Shown: positions 43,290 to 55,356, counted from the first letter of the stretch. The stretch is DNA of 64,000 nt from Epiperipatus broadwayi (GCA_028023455.1 JAQFVV010000151.1:2599097-2663096); one strand, 5' to 3'. The notes: generated by a model not told the origin, from the sequence alone. Program-made: numbers and translations.

Positions 43290-43540
43290 CGTCAAATGAC
43301 CCACCCCCGAACTTTCCTAGTGAGCAATATTAAGAACTTTTACCAGTGCGTTACTCATTTACTCATCATTATGGCAGCCCCGCAAGCCTATGAATAATGC
43401 CGGGACGAGAGCGGACTATGCAGTTGTCCATTGGACATAGATCTGTAAGTCCCGAGTAGGGACCCCATATGACAGACAACCAGTACTCTAGCTGGATTAT
43501 AGCGTTAAGCCACTACAACCTTACATAGCAACTCAATTAT
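43290..43540. other. Less AT-rich unclassified island
   Basis: It contains GCAGCCCCGCAAGCC, GCCGGGACGAGAGCGG and CCCGAGTAGGGACCCC, noticeably richer in G+C and CpG than its surroundings. No ORF, tRNA fold or repeat match is recognised. It could be an isolated exon, a SINE of another family or a regulatory element. Confidence 0.35.
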
Positions 43541-44009
43541 ATGTTTTATAAATTATTTATATACTGTATTTAAATAGTAAACTCATTTTTTTCTTAGTTT
43601 TATAGTAGCGCCCTCTTTCGCTAAAGAATTTTACAAATTTTGAAGAATTTGTATTGAACTTTATTTAATTTTAAAATATGAAGTAGAATAAGAAGAATGC
43701 AAAATTAAAAAATGAGTTCTGTGAAATAATTATGTAGTTCAGACGCTATAATGAAATAAGGAATTAAAATACCTAGCAAAATTATTTACACACGCATACG
43801 TATGCGATAATAAAAATTGCATAAATTAGAAAAACTATGTAATTTTAAGCTGAACATCGACAGACTTTATAAAGTGAGAAGATTAAAAACCAGTGAACTT
43901 CTCAAGGTCTATGACTATAAGTAAGGCAAGAAATCATTTAAAGATATAGATTGTTTCTTTGCTCTTGTAGTCACTTATACACAATTAATATATATATAAC
44001 ATAAATTAT

Positions 44010-44640
44010 CTATATAAATATTCCACAGTTTTCAATGCCGTAATTCAAGCAACCAACTATCCACACTATCTCATACAACTGATATATGTGACCACATACA
44101 TGTAGAAAAGATAAATAATCACCAATATACGTATTTCATACTAAACCAGCATTCAGTTGGTGCAGATTATCATCTCCCAGACACACACACACACATATAT
44201 AATCAGTGCTCAGTTTATATTAAAATAGCAAATCCTCACACTTTAATGGACAGGCTTCAATCTACTCCAACCTCCAACTTTTCAGCTATCCATATTATTG
44301 GAAATCTGATGATGGAAAGTCCAAATCCCATGCTGATGCCAACATTATTGCCACGCCCATGTTGACCTGAAGTAACTCTGACCCCTCATGTATAGGATCT
44401 TATCCATTTAAATACATAGAAGAGGAATGGGCAGGATACAAGCTTCATATGTAAATATTTGAAAACCAGGCACTCTTCACAAACCTGGAGCTTAATTGTA
44501 AATATAGGAGATATGAGATAGTATGGATAGTTGGTGGGTGCTTGAATGTCTGAATTCAAATCCCCTATATTTACTATTAAGCTCCAGGTTGTGGAGAGTG
44601 CCTGGTTTTCAAATATTTACAATACCGTAATTGTAATTTT
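44010..44640. repeat. Family G repeat, diverged, with inner inverted pair
   Basis: AAAGATAAATAATCACCAAT, ACGTATTTCATACTAAACC and CTTCACACT-like text match the 6700-7245 palindrome. A 60-bp inverted pair (about 44445-44510 and 44568-44632, both with CCAGGCACTC or its inverse) encloses a tRNA-like segment with GTTGGTGGGTGCTTGAATG and a B-box-like GAATTCAAATCCCC. Confidence 0.65.
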
Positions 44641-44649
44641 TATGCAAAT

Positions 44650-45080
44650 AAATATGCATGATTCAGCATTATTCATTTCATAACTGTTTGATTCCATTTT
44701 AAAATAGGTGGTCATGGATTATGCTGCTTTCAAATAATTGTCAATGATAAATTACATTTGGTGGTCATAAAATTTTGGATCCCGTTTGTATTAAATTGGC
44801 ATTATTGAAATCAAACCTTAATTTTTAAGAATTGAGTGCCCAAAAATAATTTATAAAAAAAATAATGGACATTTTACATTATTTCACTGAGTACAGATTT
44901 TATTGCAGTACAACGTTTAAAAAAATAAGTGCTTGATACCTGAAGAAACACTGTTTTGGCTAGTATTGTGGTGTTATATGATTTTCTATTGTTATATGTA
45001 AATTAAATAGAAATATCTAATTTCTGTGAGTTATAAATATAAATACATATATTAATTTATATATATATATATGTATGTAT
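44650..45080. other. Unclassified stretch
   Basis: AT-rich, with a TA run near 45058-45072. No feature recognised. Confidence 0.3.
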
Positions 45081-45081
45081 A

Positions 45082-45595
45082 ATCAAAATTACCTCTAATT
45101 CATAACTTAGCCAGACTAGCCAAGAAAATAAACTCTAAAACACTACCAATGGTTTCACCATTGCATAAAGACTTCTCAAGTGTAACAAACTACAAAATAA
45201 CATATTTATACTAAACATTACCCACAATTCCACTTACATCCTATACACCCTTAATATTAAAATAACTTTTAATTAAGTTAATTGCTTCAGAATCATACAT
45301 TTTTAATAATAAAGATTCTTTGATTCTTTTTATTTTATTTCTCTCAAAGAAGACAATCTAAAGAAGAATTAAAGAAAATTTATAATTAAAAATTTATGAT
45401 TCTGAGGCAATTAACTTATTTATAAGTTCTTTTAATATTAAGGGTGTATGGAAAAGCAAGTGGAATTGTGGGTAATGTTTAGTATAAATATGTTGTTATC
45501 TTGTAGTTCTTTACACTTGAGAATAGTGTTTTAGAGTTTATTTTTTTGGCTAGTCTAGTTGAGTTCTGAATTAGGGATAATTTTGATTATTTATT
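45082..45595. repeat. Family M palindrome, arms of about 220 bp
   Basis: The arms (about 45090-45312 and 45388-45570) share ATACACCCTTAATATTAAAA, CATTACCCACAATTCCACTT and AAATAAACTCTAAAACACTA in inverse orientation. The left arm has 28 extra bases (about 45144-45171) absent from the right arm, which add a minus-strand CTTGAGAAG ... GGTGAAACCATTGGTAG segment. Confidence 0.75.
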
Positions 45596-45969
45596 GACTA
45601 GTTTAGGTTTATGCTTTTAATGTTTATATATAAGGTATCCATATTTATTATTTATATTTATAAAATTTCCTTAGCATTAAAAATAAGATAAATTCTTTGT
45701 CCCATAATATATATGTTTGATTACAAAATAATTTAAGTTATCACACTCTGATTCCAATATTATCAATGAATGTTTGTTTAAATACATCAAAGCTTAAGAA
45801 ATAGGTAGCCACCTGTTTCTTTTTTTGTTAATATTTACTGATGTATGGCTGCCATATATTAATGGCTTGTGAAAATGGTTACTTTCATTTAATGTATATA
45901 TAAAATTTCCAAAAAAAAAAAGTCTTCTAAGCAGAGAGTAATAAAAACTGAGCAAAATAAATTGAAACA

Positions 45970-46245
45970 AGAAATTAAAAGCTTTATAAAATATTATGAA
46001 TACTATGCTCAAAAGATTAGGAATAATATATATTATATAATATATATTATTGAAATCTTAACCTGGATTCCAAGAGATTGTAAAAGACCCAGAAAGAGAC
46101 CACATGTGAGATGGATGGATGAAATAAGAAAGTGTGCAGAGGTGATGTGGAGAAGAGAAGGTAAAGATCGGAGAAGATGTATTAAACTTGGAGAGATCTT
46201 CATCCTGCAGTGGATTGATAATGGTTGATGATGACGATGATGATA
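45970..46245 (+). mobile_element. RTE-like LINE 3' end (fragment 2)
   Basis: The frame from 45962 runs in its second half into ILTWIPRDCKRPRKRPHVRW, MDEIRKCAEVMWRREGKDRR and GEIFILQWIDNG, then stops, followed by a TGATGATGACGATGATGAT tail. This is the best coding copy of the tail found also at 1955 and 54215. The part before about 46040 is unrelated. Confidence 0.8.
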
Positions 46246-46249
46246 TATA

Positions 46250-46705
46250 AAATATTTTATATAAAAAATGTTTTTATTTAATTTGGACAGTAATTCTCTA
46301 AAAAATAAAAAATAAAATTTTCTTCAATCACAATTTTGGTTATTATAAGTAACTTGAAATAAAAGCATAGGGTTGAGTGCAAATTAATTAATTCAATCAC
46401 AAGTTTTATAAATAGTAAATGAATGAATTAATTTATGTATGTCTCATGCTGATATTTCAAGTTGCATATAACAGCCAAAATTATAGCTGAAGAACAAGAA
46501 TATTGTCAATTTTTAAATTTGAATATGAAAAGTCCAGTGTATTACGGACCTATAGAAAAGGGCACAATATATATATATATAAACTTTAATATTAATATCA
46601 TCTATATTTTTTATTACTTTTACAATGCTTTTTTTACAACCTTATATGACAGTTTTGATTGTCCCAGCAATCTTCTTCAGAACTTACAAGTAGAAGTTCT
46701 GAAGG
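46250..46705. mobile_element. Family J/K repeat
   Basis: An inverted pair at about 46325-46385 and 46445-46492 shares AATTTTGGYTRTTATA and CAACTTGAAAT-type text. The region to 46705 contains GACAGTTTTGATTGTC and its hammerhead-like partner on the minus strand at 46647-46682 (CTGAAGA, GATTG, CAATC, AAAAC, TGTC). Related text recurs at 61370-61590. Confidence 0.5.
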
Positions 46706-46707
46706 AG

Positions 46708-47347
46708 TGTTGCGTTTGGCTTGATTTACAGGTTCGGTTCCAAACCAACAAAAAAAGTAATAACAAACTACTCAACAATTAATATGCATAAGTTATTGGT
46801 TACAAAATACACACAGGTTAGTTAATCAATTATATAAATATAGTTTTATCCAATTAATGATGAAATAATCATACCAAGTGACAGAACTCACTTCCAGCTA
46901 TATGATTAGCCTGCCTTGTGAGTGCAAGTAAAACTCTTCTGACTGTATTGGGCAGCTTGCCTCGAGTTAGCTCTAGTTCAGACTCATCCAGCTGCACTCA
47001 GATAGCTTGCCTCAAGTCGACTGCAGTCATAGTAGTTTCCAGTCCTAGATGGACTTGCCTCACTGCATAGATGTATCAGCAGTGACTAGTGAAGACACCC
47101 TTGCTGTAGGCAGAGTTACCACTAGAGAGCATGTTTACTCATTCAGGTTGACAGAAGTTAACACTCTCTGCCTTGCTCCAAAAAGGTTGACTATTTATTG
47201 TCAGATCCCTTACCTTACCAGGAACACTTGGATTCAGAGTGCAAACTCCAATGAAAGATTCATCCCCATTGGATAGCAACCAGGTGCTATCCAATCAAGC
47301 AAAGAATCTGGAATAATCAACTTCTGAAGGCACAGTCAGATATAACA
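46708..47347. mobile_element. Solo LTR (copy 1)
   Basis: It starts TGTTGCGTTTGG and ends CAGATATAACA, the TG...CA form of an LTR. It is about 640 bp long and similar along its length to 55357-55966 (shared GGTTGACTATTTATTG, TGGACTTGCCT, ATCTGGAATA). The flanking pentamers AGGAG and AGAAG differ by one base. No internal retroviral-type coding sequence adjoins, so it is a solo LTR. The class is not determined. Confidence 0.65.
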
Positions 47348-47359
47348 AGAAGATTTTTG

Positions 47360-47765
47360 GGGCAATCAAAACTCTCAATAGTGAGCTGTAAAAATGCATT
47401 GTAAAAGTAATAAAGAATATAGACGATATTAAAATTATAGGGATTTGGCAAACTTTACTGATAAAATTAAATAAAAAAACAAATTTATAAAATAATTGTA
47501 TATATATATATTATTTTTAGTAGTTTTATATTTTGTAATGGACTTTTTGTATTGAAATTAAATATTTGACAATTAAAAGAATGACACTGCATAGTCAGTA
47601 TTTAAAATGAAATTTTCAAGACTTAATAAATGTTTACATATTTTTTGTGTTTATGAGGACAGCCTTTTAAAAAAAGTAAGTTCCTACTCAACAATTAAAA
47701 GAAATTAAGATTTCATTCTTTATTTCTTTTTTTTTCTACTTATATTAACTGTAAATCCTTAATAC
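47360..47765. other. Unclassified stretch
   Basis: AT-rich; no feature recognised. Confidence 0.3.
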
Positions 47766-47769
47766 CATT

Positions 47770-48640
47770 ATCTGTGAAGGGACCCAAAAATAATTGGAAT
47801 CATTCTCTGGTTTGCACACCAGTTGTAGTATATATGTCTGATATTACATACTTTTTTCAGGAACCTTTTTGCATCAATCTGCCAAATGACATCACTATAT
47901 GAAATCGTGAGGTAATATAGCATATTTTTTCATAAAGTGCATTTCACGTATTTATCAATTTTTCATAATGGCTGAAATGCTCTAACAATGTGAAATTTTG
48001 TTTTCATTTACTGAAAATGGTAAAGAAAAGTTGCAATGCTTGAAACAGATTATAACCAAACTGATATCATAAAAAACACAAATTTATGAGTGGTTTAATT
48101 GAATTGTTAAATTCACCACATCTCTAAAAAGCATCACAACTGAAGTTCAAAGTCAAAATAATGATGATTTTTTTTTATGCAAATGGCATTTTTCTCTCAA
48201 ATTTAACTCATAACAGTCAGGCATTTGAAGTTCTCAAACATATATGTGATGTGGTAAAATGTAAATACCCTATTTTGGGCAAAAAAAACCAATGCAAGCT
48301 CCATTTCAACAAAGTGTCACCTCTCAGAGTGTATCTATCAGTTGTATTCACTTGATCTCACTTCATGCAATTTTTTTAATCTCTTGAATGAAAAAATGTC
48401 TTGATTTTTTTTTGTGGACTTACAACTGGGAAAGGGGGAGGGGGTGTCAGAAGTGTTAAAATTCATCACTTTGCCAATATTTCTGGACTACTTTAAAAGT
48501 GACAAACACGTTTAGACCACAATGCATTGCATTAAATAGACTATACTTTTTAAAGTGATTCAATTTGCAACACCTAAAAATAATTATACAATTTTTTATT
48601 ACAAAATACTGGTTATTTTTGCATCATCTCCTCCCCCCTT
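47770..48640 (+). mobile_element. mariner-like transposon, internally deleted (copy 2)
   Basis: The left end AAGGGACCCAAAAATAATTG matches copy 1 at 20610; the right end is near 48620. Broken frames give HTH-region text (ETDYN...IYEWFN) and YANGIFLS then FEVLKHICDVVKCKYP. The copy shares the internal deletion of copy 1. The two also share long 3' text (CATTGCATTAAATAGACTAT). Confidence 0.7.
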
Positions 48641-48649
48641 GTATTGTGC

Positions 48650-49640
48650 ATCACCGAAAATTTACTGAACTGATACCAATGTGATTTGAAATTTGACCCA
48701 CCAACCCTATTAAAATGGGTAAATGACTGAACAATCTTGAAATATTATAATGTCATATTAGATCTTTATTGATACCTAACCCATGTACAAAATTTGAAGA
48801 ATATCCTTTGAGAGAATGTGTGGAATGTATTTTTATGTCAAAAATAGATAGAAGCCAGGAAACAAAATTTAACTATACATACTAGTGAAGTAATGATAAA
48901 CGGTGGGCTGTAAAAATGTAAAACAAATGCTAATTGTATATTTTAAAAATTGTTAAATGGCAGATTATTACAAGCATCAAATCCTGTTAAGATGTGATTA
49001 TGTGCAAGAGTGAGACTGACCAAGGAGAAAATAGTAACCAAAGAGCCAACATCTGGAGTAGAGACAACAATGAAAATAGAGACAAAGACCAAGAAAGCAT
49101 CCAAGGCCTAAGTGAAAGTTAATATAATGACAGTAACCAGAGTAATGAAAGTGACCAAACTCAGTAATCAGTTAAGACAGGAACAGTAAGATACCAGCAG
49201 AGCCACAGTGCACTGAAGGAAGTAGCATAAGCAAGCAGAGATCACAACACCTGTAAGAGTTTCAGAAAACTTGGTTCACATGAAGATGACAAAATCGGAA
49301 GAAGCTGGCTAGCATATAATTTCCTGGATTTGTAAATAGTGTGAGGGTTCTGCAACAATCAGATTGTCCAGAGAGGTGCTTCCATTCTGGGTTGTGCTAG
49401 TATCATTTCTGTACTAAACATAAATTCTTAAAATTACTGTTTTCTTTATGTCTCTCAACTAACTCCTGACAATTTGTTGATATTAAATTTGTAAGAATGA
49501 TGTCTAATTGTTCGGCACTCCATTTTTTTCTAGACTAGCTATGCATATTAGCTTTTGTAATATGTATTTCATTGTAAATCATGTGCATTTGTTAAGACAT
49601 TAATATATTTACTATATCCTATAGAAACTTACTCTGCCAG
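48650..49640. other. Unclassified stretch
   Basis: A block at 49000-49400 is less AT-rich and purine-biased (AGTAACCAAAGAGCCAAC, AGCAGAGCCACAGTGCAC) but has no long open frame. No repeat match is recognised. Confidence 0.35.
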
Positions 49641-49654
49641 TATAGATGATAACT

Positions 49655-49825
49655 GCCACAAAGGGTACAGTAACCCTCCAAAACATTGTTATTTTAGCAA
49701 TACCCTTTGTGAATAAATATAAAATCTCAATTTAACATGTGCTGCTTGAAATTCAAATTTTATATTTATTCACAGAGGGCATTGCTGAAGTAACATAACC
49801 TTTGGGGGAGTGATTTGTTATATTT
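49655..49825. repeat. Hairpin repeat (family N), arms of about 60 bp
   Basis: GTGAATAAATATAAAATCTC on the left pairs with AAATTTTATATTTATTCAC on the right, and the pairing continues outward through AGCAATACCCTTTG and its inverse-like GAGGGCATTGCTGAAG. The plus-strand right arm has GCTGAAGTAACATAACC followed by TTTGGGGGAG, a very degenerate hammerhead-type order. Confidence 0.6.
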
Positions 49826-49829
49826 ATAT

Positions 49830-50385
49830 ATGTAAATCAAATATGTTGTTGATGTTTTTGTTTGTGGACATAAAATTGGTATAAATTGTCTTATTGATGA
49901 GCTGAACAAATTAAGTAGTTTGAAATGGACAGTTAAAAATGAAATGAATAGTGCAATTAAATATCCTGATTTATATTTTACAAAAAAAAAAGATAGTTTT
50001 TTAAGCTATAAAGTAATAAACCTTTGCAAGAAAGAGATCCTATACCCTATAAATCAAAAGTACCAGTTGAACATAAAATAGTAAGTCTTAGATCTTTATA
50101 ATATTTGTTTCTCTGTTTGTAAACTTTTAAGTGTTATAACTCTGCAATGACTTAATGTTATAATATCAAACTGAATTAAGTTTATTTTAATTTTTTTATA
50201 CATTATGAGATTATATAATTCAATGACCATGTAATAAGTATTAATCAACTCATGTAATTATTAGCTGTTCAACATAATTTAAATTTATATTAATAAACAA
50301 TGGCATTATATACTCCTATGTTTGCAATTAATGATTAGAGTTAGAGTAGAGTTATGGAGTCACCATAATCCTATTAGGTAGGAAT
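49830..50385. other. Unclassified stretch
   Basis: AT-rich; no feature recognised. Confidence 0.3.
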
Positions 50386-50389
50386 GGTA

Positions 50390-50630
50390 TTAAACACTAA
50401 ACATCATATGATCACCATTATTTACGATTACACAAGCTATTTACCCAGAGGCTCAACTTACCATACAGTAGCACCACTCAGTGCAAGACAGAGTAATCAA
50501 TGGATGCAAGAAGGTTTGTGCATAAAATCCTTATCTAGTCCCTACTTATCCAATTTTCCCAGACTTGTTTTTGGCTTTCATCAGTGAGGAGCTTGTGTAA
50601 GCATAAAGAATTGGTGATCGTGTAAGGAGT
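50390..50630. mobile_element. Family A element, outer ends plus left arm
   Basis: The outer left end ACATCATATGATCACCATTA and outer right end GTGTAAGCATAAAGAATTGG are both present. The left arm runs to a truncated minus-strand core (CTGATGA kept, stem II lost) and the right arm is deleted. This copy shows that the element extends beyond the CTCTCCATACAG ends. Confidence 0.65.
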
Positions 50631-50639
50631 AGAATTTAA

Positions 50640-51460
50640 ATAATTTGAAATTTGAGTAAATCAAATTTCAGGATTGTGCTGTTACAAGTATGATGTAAAA
50701 GATAAGGACTTTCATCATAGTAAGATATCTAAAATTTAGCTCAGAGACTTCCATTTTGTCTAATAATTTCACAGTGGTAAATTATTTTATTATGAAAAAG
50801 ATAAATTACAAAATATTGAAACATTTACAAGAGTTGATTGAAGTTAGATATAATAATAAACAAATTTATTAAACTTTAGGCCAAGTTGAAAAGAAATATA
50901 CTACTTTAAAGAAGCAGAAGGTTAATAATAAAAATGGATATCGATTCTGTATGTTTAAAATACTCAACGTAAATTTCTCACATATGTATGAGGGGAGTGG
51001 AAGTAACCCACAAATAAGTGAAATTTTATAATAAAAAATTGTTTATTTATCTTGGTTATAAATTTAAATTTCTTCAGAGTACTGTCCATTTAATATAATA
51101 TATCAGACTGAATCTGTTTTTTTTTTTACTTTGTGAACTAATCCAGAAACACTTATAAAGTGAAGCCTTTTAATGCCGGTGTGTGTGAGAACCAGTTTTT
51201 TATTTGACAGAATAAAAAGAAAACACAGTTAGAGATGGAGTGAATGACAAATCACAGTGAATTTAATTAAAAATTGTTTCTCACTCAAGGCTGCTCAGAG
51301 GCATTGTTGTGATGAAGCTAGCACTTCTCACTTCACCACAAAATGGGATGTTTACAATTTTACTGCATCACACAAACATTTCTAAACATGTAAAAAATAT
51401 TCCTTAGAAATGACATTTTAAAAGTGAAATAAGTAAAATAATTTTTGTTTAAATTAAAAA
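50640..51460. other. Unclassified stretch
   Basis: AT-rich; no feature recognised. Confidence 0.3.
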
Positions 51461-51465
51461 ATTGT

Positions 51466-52566
51466 AATTATAAATATGCGACTTTTTTCGCATTAAATAG
51501 TGAAGCTATAATTATATGAATAATGTATAATAGGTCTGCTTAGCGCTTTCGAGATTCAATGTTGGAATCTCATACTCATAGCTTTGTGAATGAAGACTGT
51601 TGTGATTATGCAAATGAGTTTGAATTTTTAATTAGTTAGTCCAGTGGTCTTCAACCACCGGTCCGCGGCCCGGTGCCAAGCCACAGAAGTTTTTTTGCTG
51701 GTCCATGCTAGACTGGCAAAAAAGTTTTTAATAACAAAATAATAAGATTTTAAACTTTTAATTAATATAGACAATTTTTATTTATTTTTTTTCATCGCAC
51801 TTTTACCTGATTAAAAAAAAAGAAACAGAACAAAATCTAATCAGTCATACATAAATTAATTTGTTTTTCTAGTTATCACAGATGTTTATGGGAGGGAGAT
51901 AGAATTAAATTTTTTATTACTTTTCTAAAAAAATTCAAAATTAAAAAAAAAAAGTTTTTTATTATACAAACTCCATATATACATATATAACTTCATCTAA
52001 GGCTAAGCTGTTTACATCTTTAAAAAAATTTATCTATAGACTTCTGCTGGTCCATGAAACCTTATCCTTATTTTTGCCAGTTTGCGAAACCTTATCCTTA
52101 TTTTTACCGGTCTGCAGGTGTGAAAAGGTTGAAGACCACTGAGTTAGTCCATTGTTTGGAGAGAGCAAAGCATGCCTCTCTTCTATTAATGGCACTAATA
52201 TCATTTGCTATGTAAAAAGCTTCTTTAACTTTTCTTTTGGTATCATTCTTCTCTGTACAAATTATTTGGGCAGAACTGGGTGCCAAAAGAAAAGTTAAAG
52301 AAGCTTTCTACATAGCAAATGATATTAGTGCTATTAATAGAAGAGAGGCATGCTTTGCTCTCTCCAAACAATGGACTAACTAATTAAAAATTCAAACTCA
52401 TTTGCATAATCACAACAGCCTTCATTCACAAAGCTATGAGTATGAGATTCCAACATTGAATCTCAAAAGTGCTAAGCAGACCTATTATACATTATTCATA
52501 TAATTATAGCTTCACTATTTAATGCGAAAAAAGAAAAAGAAAAAGTCGCATATTTATAATTACAAT
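51466..52566. mobile_element. Inverted pair of Penelope-like 3' ends (lineage 1), one arm split by a hAT
   Basis: The right arm (about 52281-52566, plus) holds the PLE C-terminal codons and 3' tail. The left arm is the same sequence on the minus strand (51466-51633 and 52142-52276), interrupted by the hAT at 51642. The arms differ at only a few positions plus a GAAAAA expansion near 52529. The left arm's coding part reads KRKVKEAFYIANDI then REACFALSKQWTN on the minus strand, close to the PLE at 39918. The arms meet tail-outward with almost no spacer. Confidence 0.8.
51642..52141. mobile_element. hAT-type MITE, 500 bp, with perfect 8-bp target duplication
   Basis: Terminal inverted repeats are CAGTGGTCTTCAACC at both ends (51642 and 52141). 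The duplication AGTTAGTC lies at 51634-51641 and 52142-52149. The intact right PLE arm supplies the empty-site sequence (GACTAACT at about 52373). Subterminal GGTCCGCGGCCCGGTGCC is typical hAT-like. No coding capacity. Confidence 0.92.
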
Positions 52567-52954
52567 TTTCACTAGTGAAGAGAAAAACAATTTATTAAAT
52601 TAAAAAAATAACCTAAAAGAAAGAATTGAACTCCAAAGTATTTCTAGATTAGAAAATCTGGTGGAGAATTTGTTTTAAAGATGTTTATAAATTTTAATCA
52701 TCAGTGACCTGTTTAGAGACTGTTATAAACTGGCAATAAATTGATAGTATTTTCTCTTTAAAAAGAAAAAAAAAACTGTAATCAGTAAAGAGAGAATTTG
52801 ATAACTGATTCATATTACTTTTTTATATACACATGTATATATGAAATTTATATATATATTCAACATGGAATTATGAAAATATTAATAATTTTATTATTGT
52901 GACAAATTTAAATAGGTTAATAAATTATACTGCACATCTATGTGTACAGTAAAT

Positions 52955-53335
52955 CAATGCATGTCAGTAGACACATTTATGTAAAAATTAACCCTTTTAT
53001 TATTAAATGACAATTCAAATATATTCATTTATAGTATACTGTGGGTCTGTGCACTGATATATATGGGTTTTATGTAAACTTAGTACAAATAATTTTCAAT
53101 CATTTATTGTATTTTTATTTTATGGCAAATCAAACATGTTCAGAAATTATGTCGCACACATACACACACACATATATATATATATCAATGAGTGTCAAGT
53201 AAATACATGTGTAAAATGTAATTTTTTTTTTATTAAATGACCATTCAAATACATTCATTTTGTATGATATCGCATGTCATTGTAGATATATATGCATTTT
53301 ATATAAACTCATTAAGAGGTATTGAAAATCATAGA
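52955..53335. repeat. Two direct units of about 245 bp period
   Basis: GTCAGTAGACACATTTATG then TATTAAATGACAATTCAAAT, ATTCATTTATAGTA and ATATATGGGTTTTATGTAAA (first unit) recur as GTCAAGTAAATACATGTG, TATTAAATGACCATTCAAAT, ATTCATTTTGTATG and ATATATGCATTTTATATAAA (second unit). CA/TA simple repeats lie between (53155-53185). Confidence 0.6.
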
Positions 53336-53339
53336 GATA

Positions 53340-54205
53340 GTTTTTTATATTAATCAAAATCAGAAGATTTATGTGTGTATAGCCATACTCTAAAGTCCTT
53401 AATATCATTTCTTTATTGTTATTAATAAACTTATATTTTACTATTAAAATTATTCCAGTGACTTAATTTTAAGTGGCTTTTAGATTATTATATGTTGCAT
53501 AGCTTATGTTATCAGGTAGATTCAAGCATAATGATCTATAATATTGAAGTGAATGTATATTAGTGTTTATGGGCATCCAGGGGTGATAATGATATTTTCA
53601 TCAATGATACTATGATGATAATCATCATCCTGATTGATGAAAAGAGAATATTTTTAAAGCCCATGCACTATATTTTATTTTCATTTAGTCCCTATTAGAA
53701 ATTAAGTTTATAGTTAGCCATTACACTAGTGGTACTAAGTGGCCAGAGCATTGATGATGATCACCATGTTTTAATATCCCAGTATGATTGTTTTTATGGT
53801 TGTATATTCTGTGGATGAACACTTAGTTTGAGCATCTAAATTAATGGTTTAAATAATTGTCCCAAGCTGGCAAAGGCTAAATAATTGGCCTGTCTACAGT
53901 AGACCCATTTCAAATCCAGTCACCAGATTGGATATTGATTTATGAATGAGTATTGCATATTTATAATGCTGGTGAATTTATGGTTAATGATACTGACTCT
54001 ATTGAGTTAACTGGGTTGTTCTCATAGAATGATCTCCAAGAGTTCTCAAATCTCTCATGCTCTTATAATATATAACATATTTTTTAATATTTTATACTTA
54101 TATATTTTAAATTTGTATTAAGTTTCATTATTTTAAATATTTTGTTAACTTGGGATTGATGATATTTTGCCATCACCCCAGGTTCACTCCATTATTACCC
54201 ATCCC
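53340..54205. other. Unclassified stretch
   Basis: It contains several GATGAT/ATCATC runs near 53600-53640 and 53750. No gene or known repeat is recognised. Confidence 0.3.
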
Positions 54206-54214
54206 ATTATAATC

Positions 54215-54492
54215 ATCATCATCATCATCATAAACTATTATCAATCCACTGCAGGATGAAGGTCTCTCCAAGTTCAATTCATCTTCTCCGATCTTTAGCT
54301 TCTCTTCTCCATATCACCCCTGCACACTTTTTTCTTTCATCCATCCATCTCACATGTGGTCTCTTTCTGGGTCTTTTACAATCTCTTGGACTCCAGTTTA
54401 ATATTTCAATTGTCCATTTACTATCATCTCTTCTAGAAATATGTCCAGCCCAACTCCACTTCATATATATGTATTGGAAAATTAAGAGCATG
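54215..54492 (-). mobile_element. RTE-like LINE 3' end (fragment 3)
   Basis: The minus-strand frame reads MKWSWAGHISRRDDSKWTIE, ILNWSPRDCKRPRKRPHVRW, MDERKKCAGVIWRREAKDRR, then ELGETFILQWIDN. It is followed by an ATGATGATGATGATGAT tail (near 54215). It is 5'-truncated and nearly intact, so the youngest of the three copies. Confidence 0.85.
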
Positions 54493-54734
54493 TCTTAGAA
54501 GGAAAGTAAACTGTAGCCAATATGAGTAATCTGAACTCAATCTATTGCCATTAAATTTTTGCATATTGCTTTATCACAAACATATATATATATATATATA
54601 TTATAGAATTATTTGGATACATCCATTTTCAAAAAATAGCATCAAATGGATAAATGGATCATGGTATAATTAAAAGTAAGAATTAAAAGATGATATTACA
54701 AGGACATATGTAGAAATGAATTGAAAACTCATAG

Positions 54735-54920
54735 ATTAGTATGTATTTATATGATGGACTATTTTCATAATCTAATATGAGTATTGAATATCTTTAGAAA
54801 AATTTTATTTTATTTAAATATTCCAAATACATTCAACCGTTAGTAATAGCACACAGTATAGTCCAACATATAAGTACAATTAAAACACCATCATCACAAA
54901 CCTTCAGAAAAACATAGATT
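54735..54920. mobile_element. Family F element, internally deleted
   Basis: ATGGACTATTTTCATAATCT to AATAGCACACAG (left arm) is fused to TATAGTCCAACATATAAGTA then ACCATCATCACAAACC (right end). The tRNA-like and hammerhead-like parts are deleted. Confidence 0.65.
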
Positions 54921-54949
54921 ACTATGTTTTATGACTAAAATGTTAGTGT

Positions 54950-55350
54950 GGTTGAAAAGAAGATTATATCTTAAATATATTAGCAAAAAATTTAAAGCTC
55001 ATTCTTTGAAACAAATGTTATTTCTATTAAGTTTCAACGGGTGTTTTAACTGGTTACAATATTGAGGCAGTGAATTCTCAAGAGTTTTGTGCATACAGAT
55101 GTTTTTGAGTCTATTAAAAAAATCTAACTGCTTCTCTGTTAATGATTGTGCTATTAATAACTTCTCTAAAAGAAAACAGGTAGTGTTCTCTGATTGAATA
55201 ATTGTGCAGTTATACAAATTTAAATAAACATTTAATGACTGATATCAAAGATTAAGATTTAAGATGATGATGAATTAAATTTTCTGATTGTGGCAGTTTA
55301 AGTATTTTTTCTAAAATGTAAAAATAATATATAGATCTTAAAATCAAGAC
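54950..55350. other. Unclassified stretch
   Basis: AT-rich; no feature recognised. Confidence 0.3.
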
Positions 55351-55356
55351 CATAAT

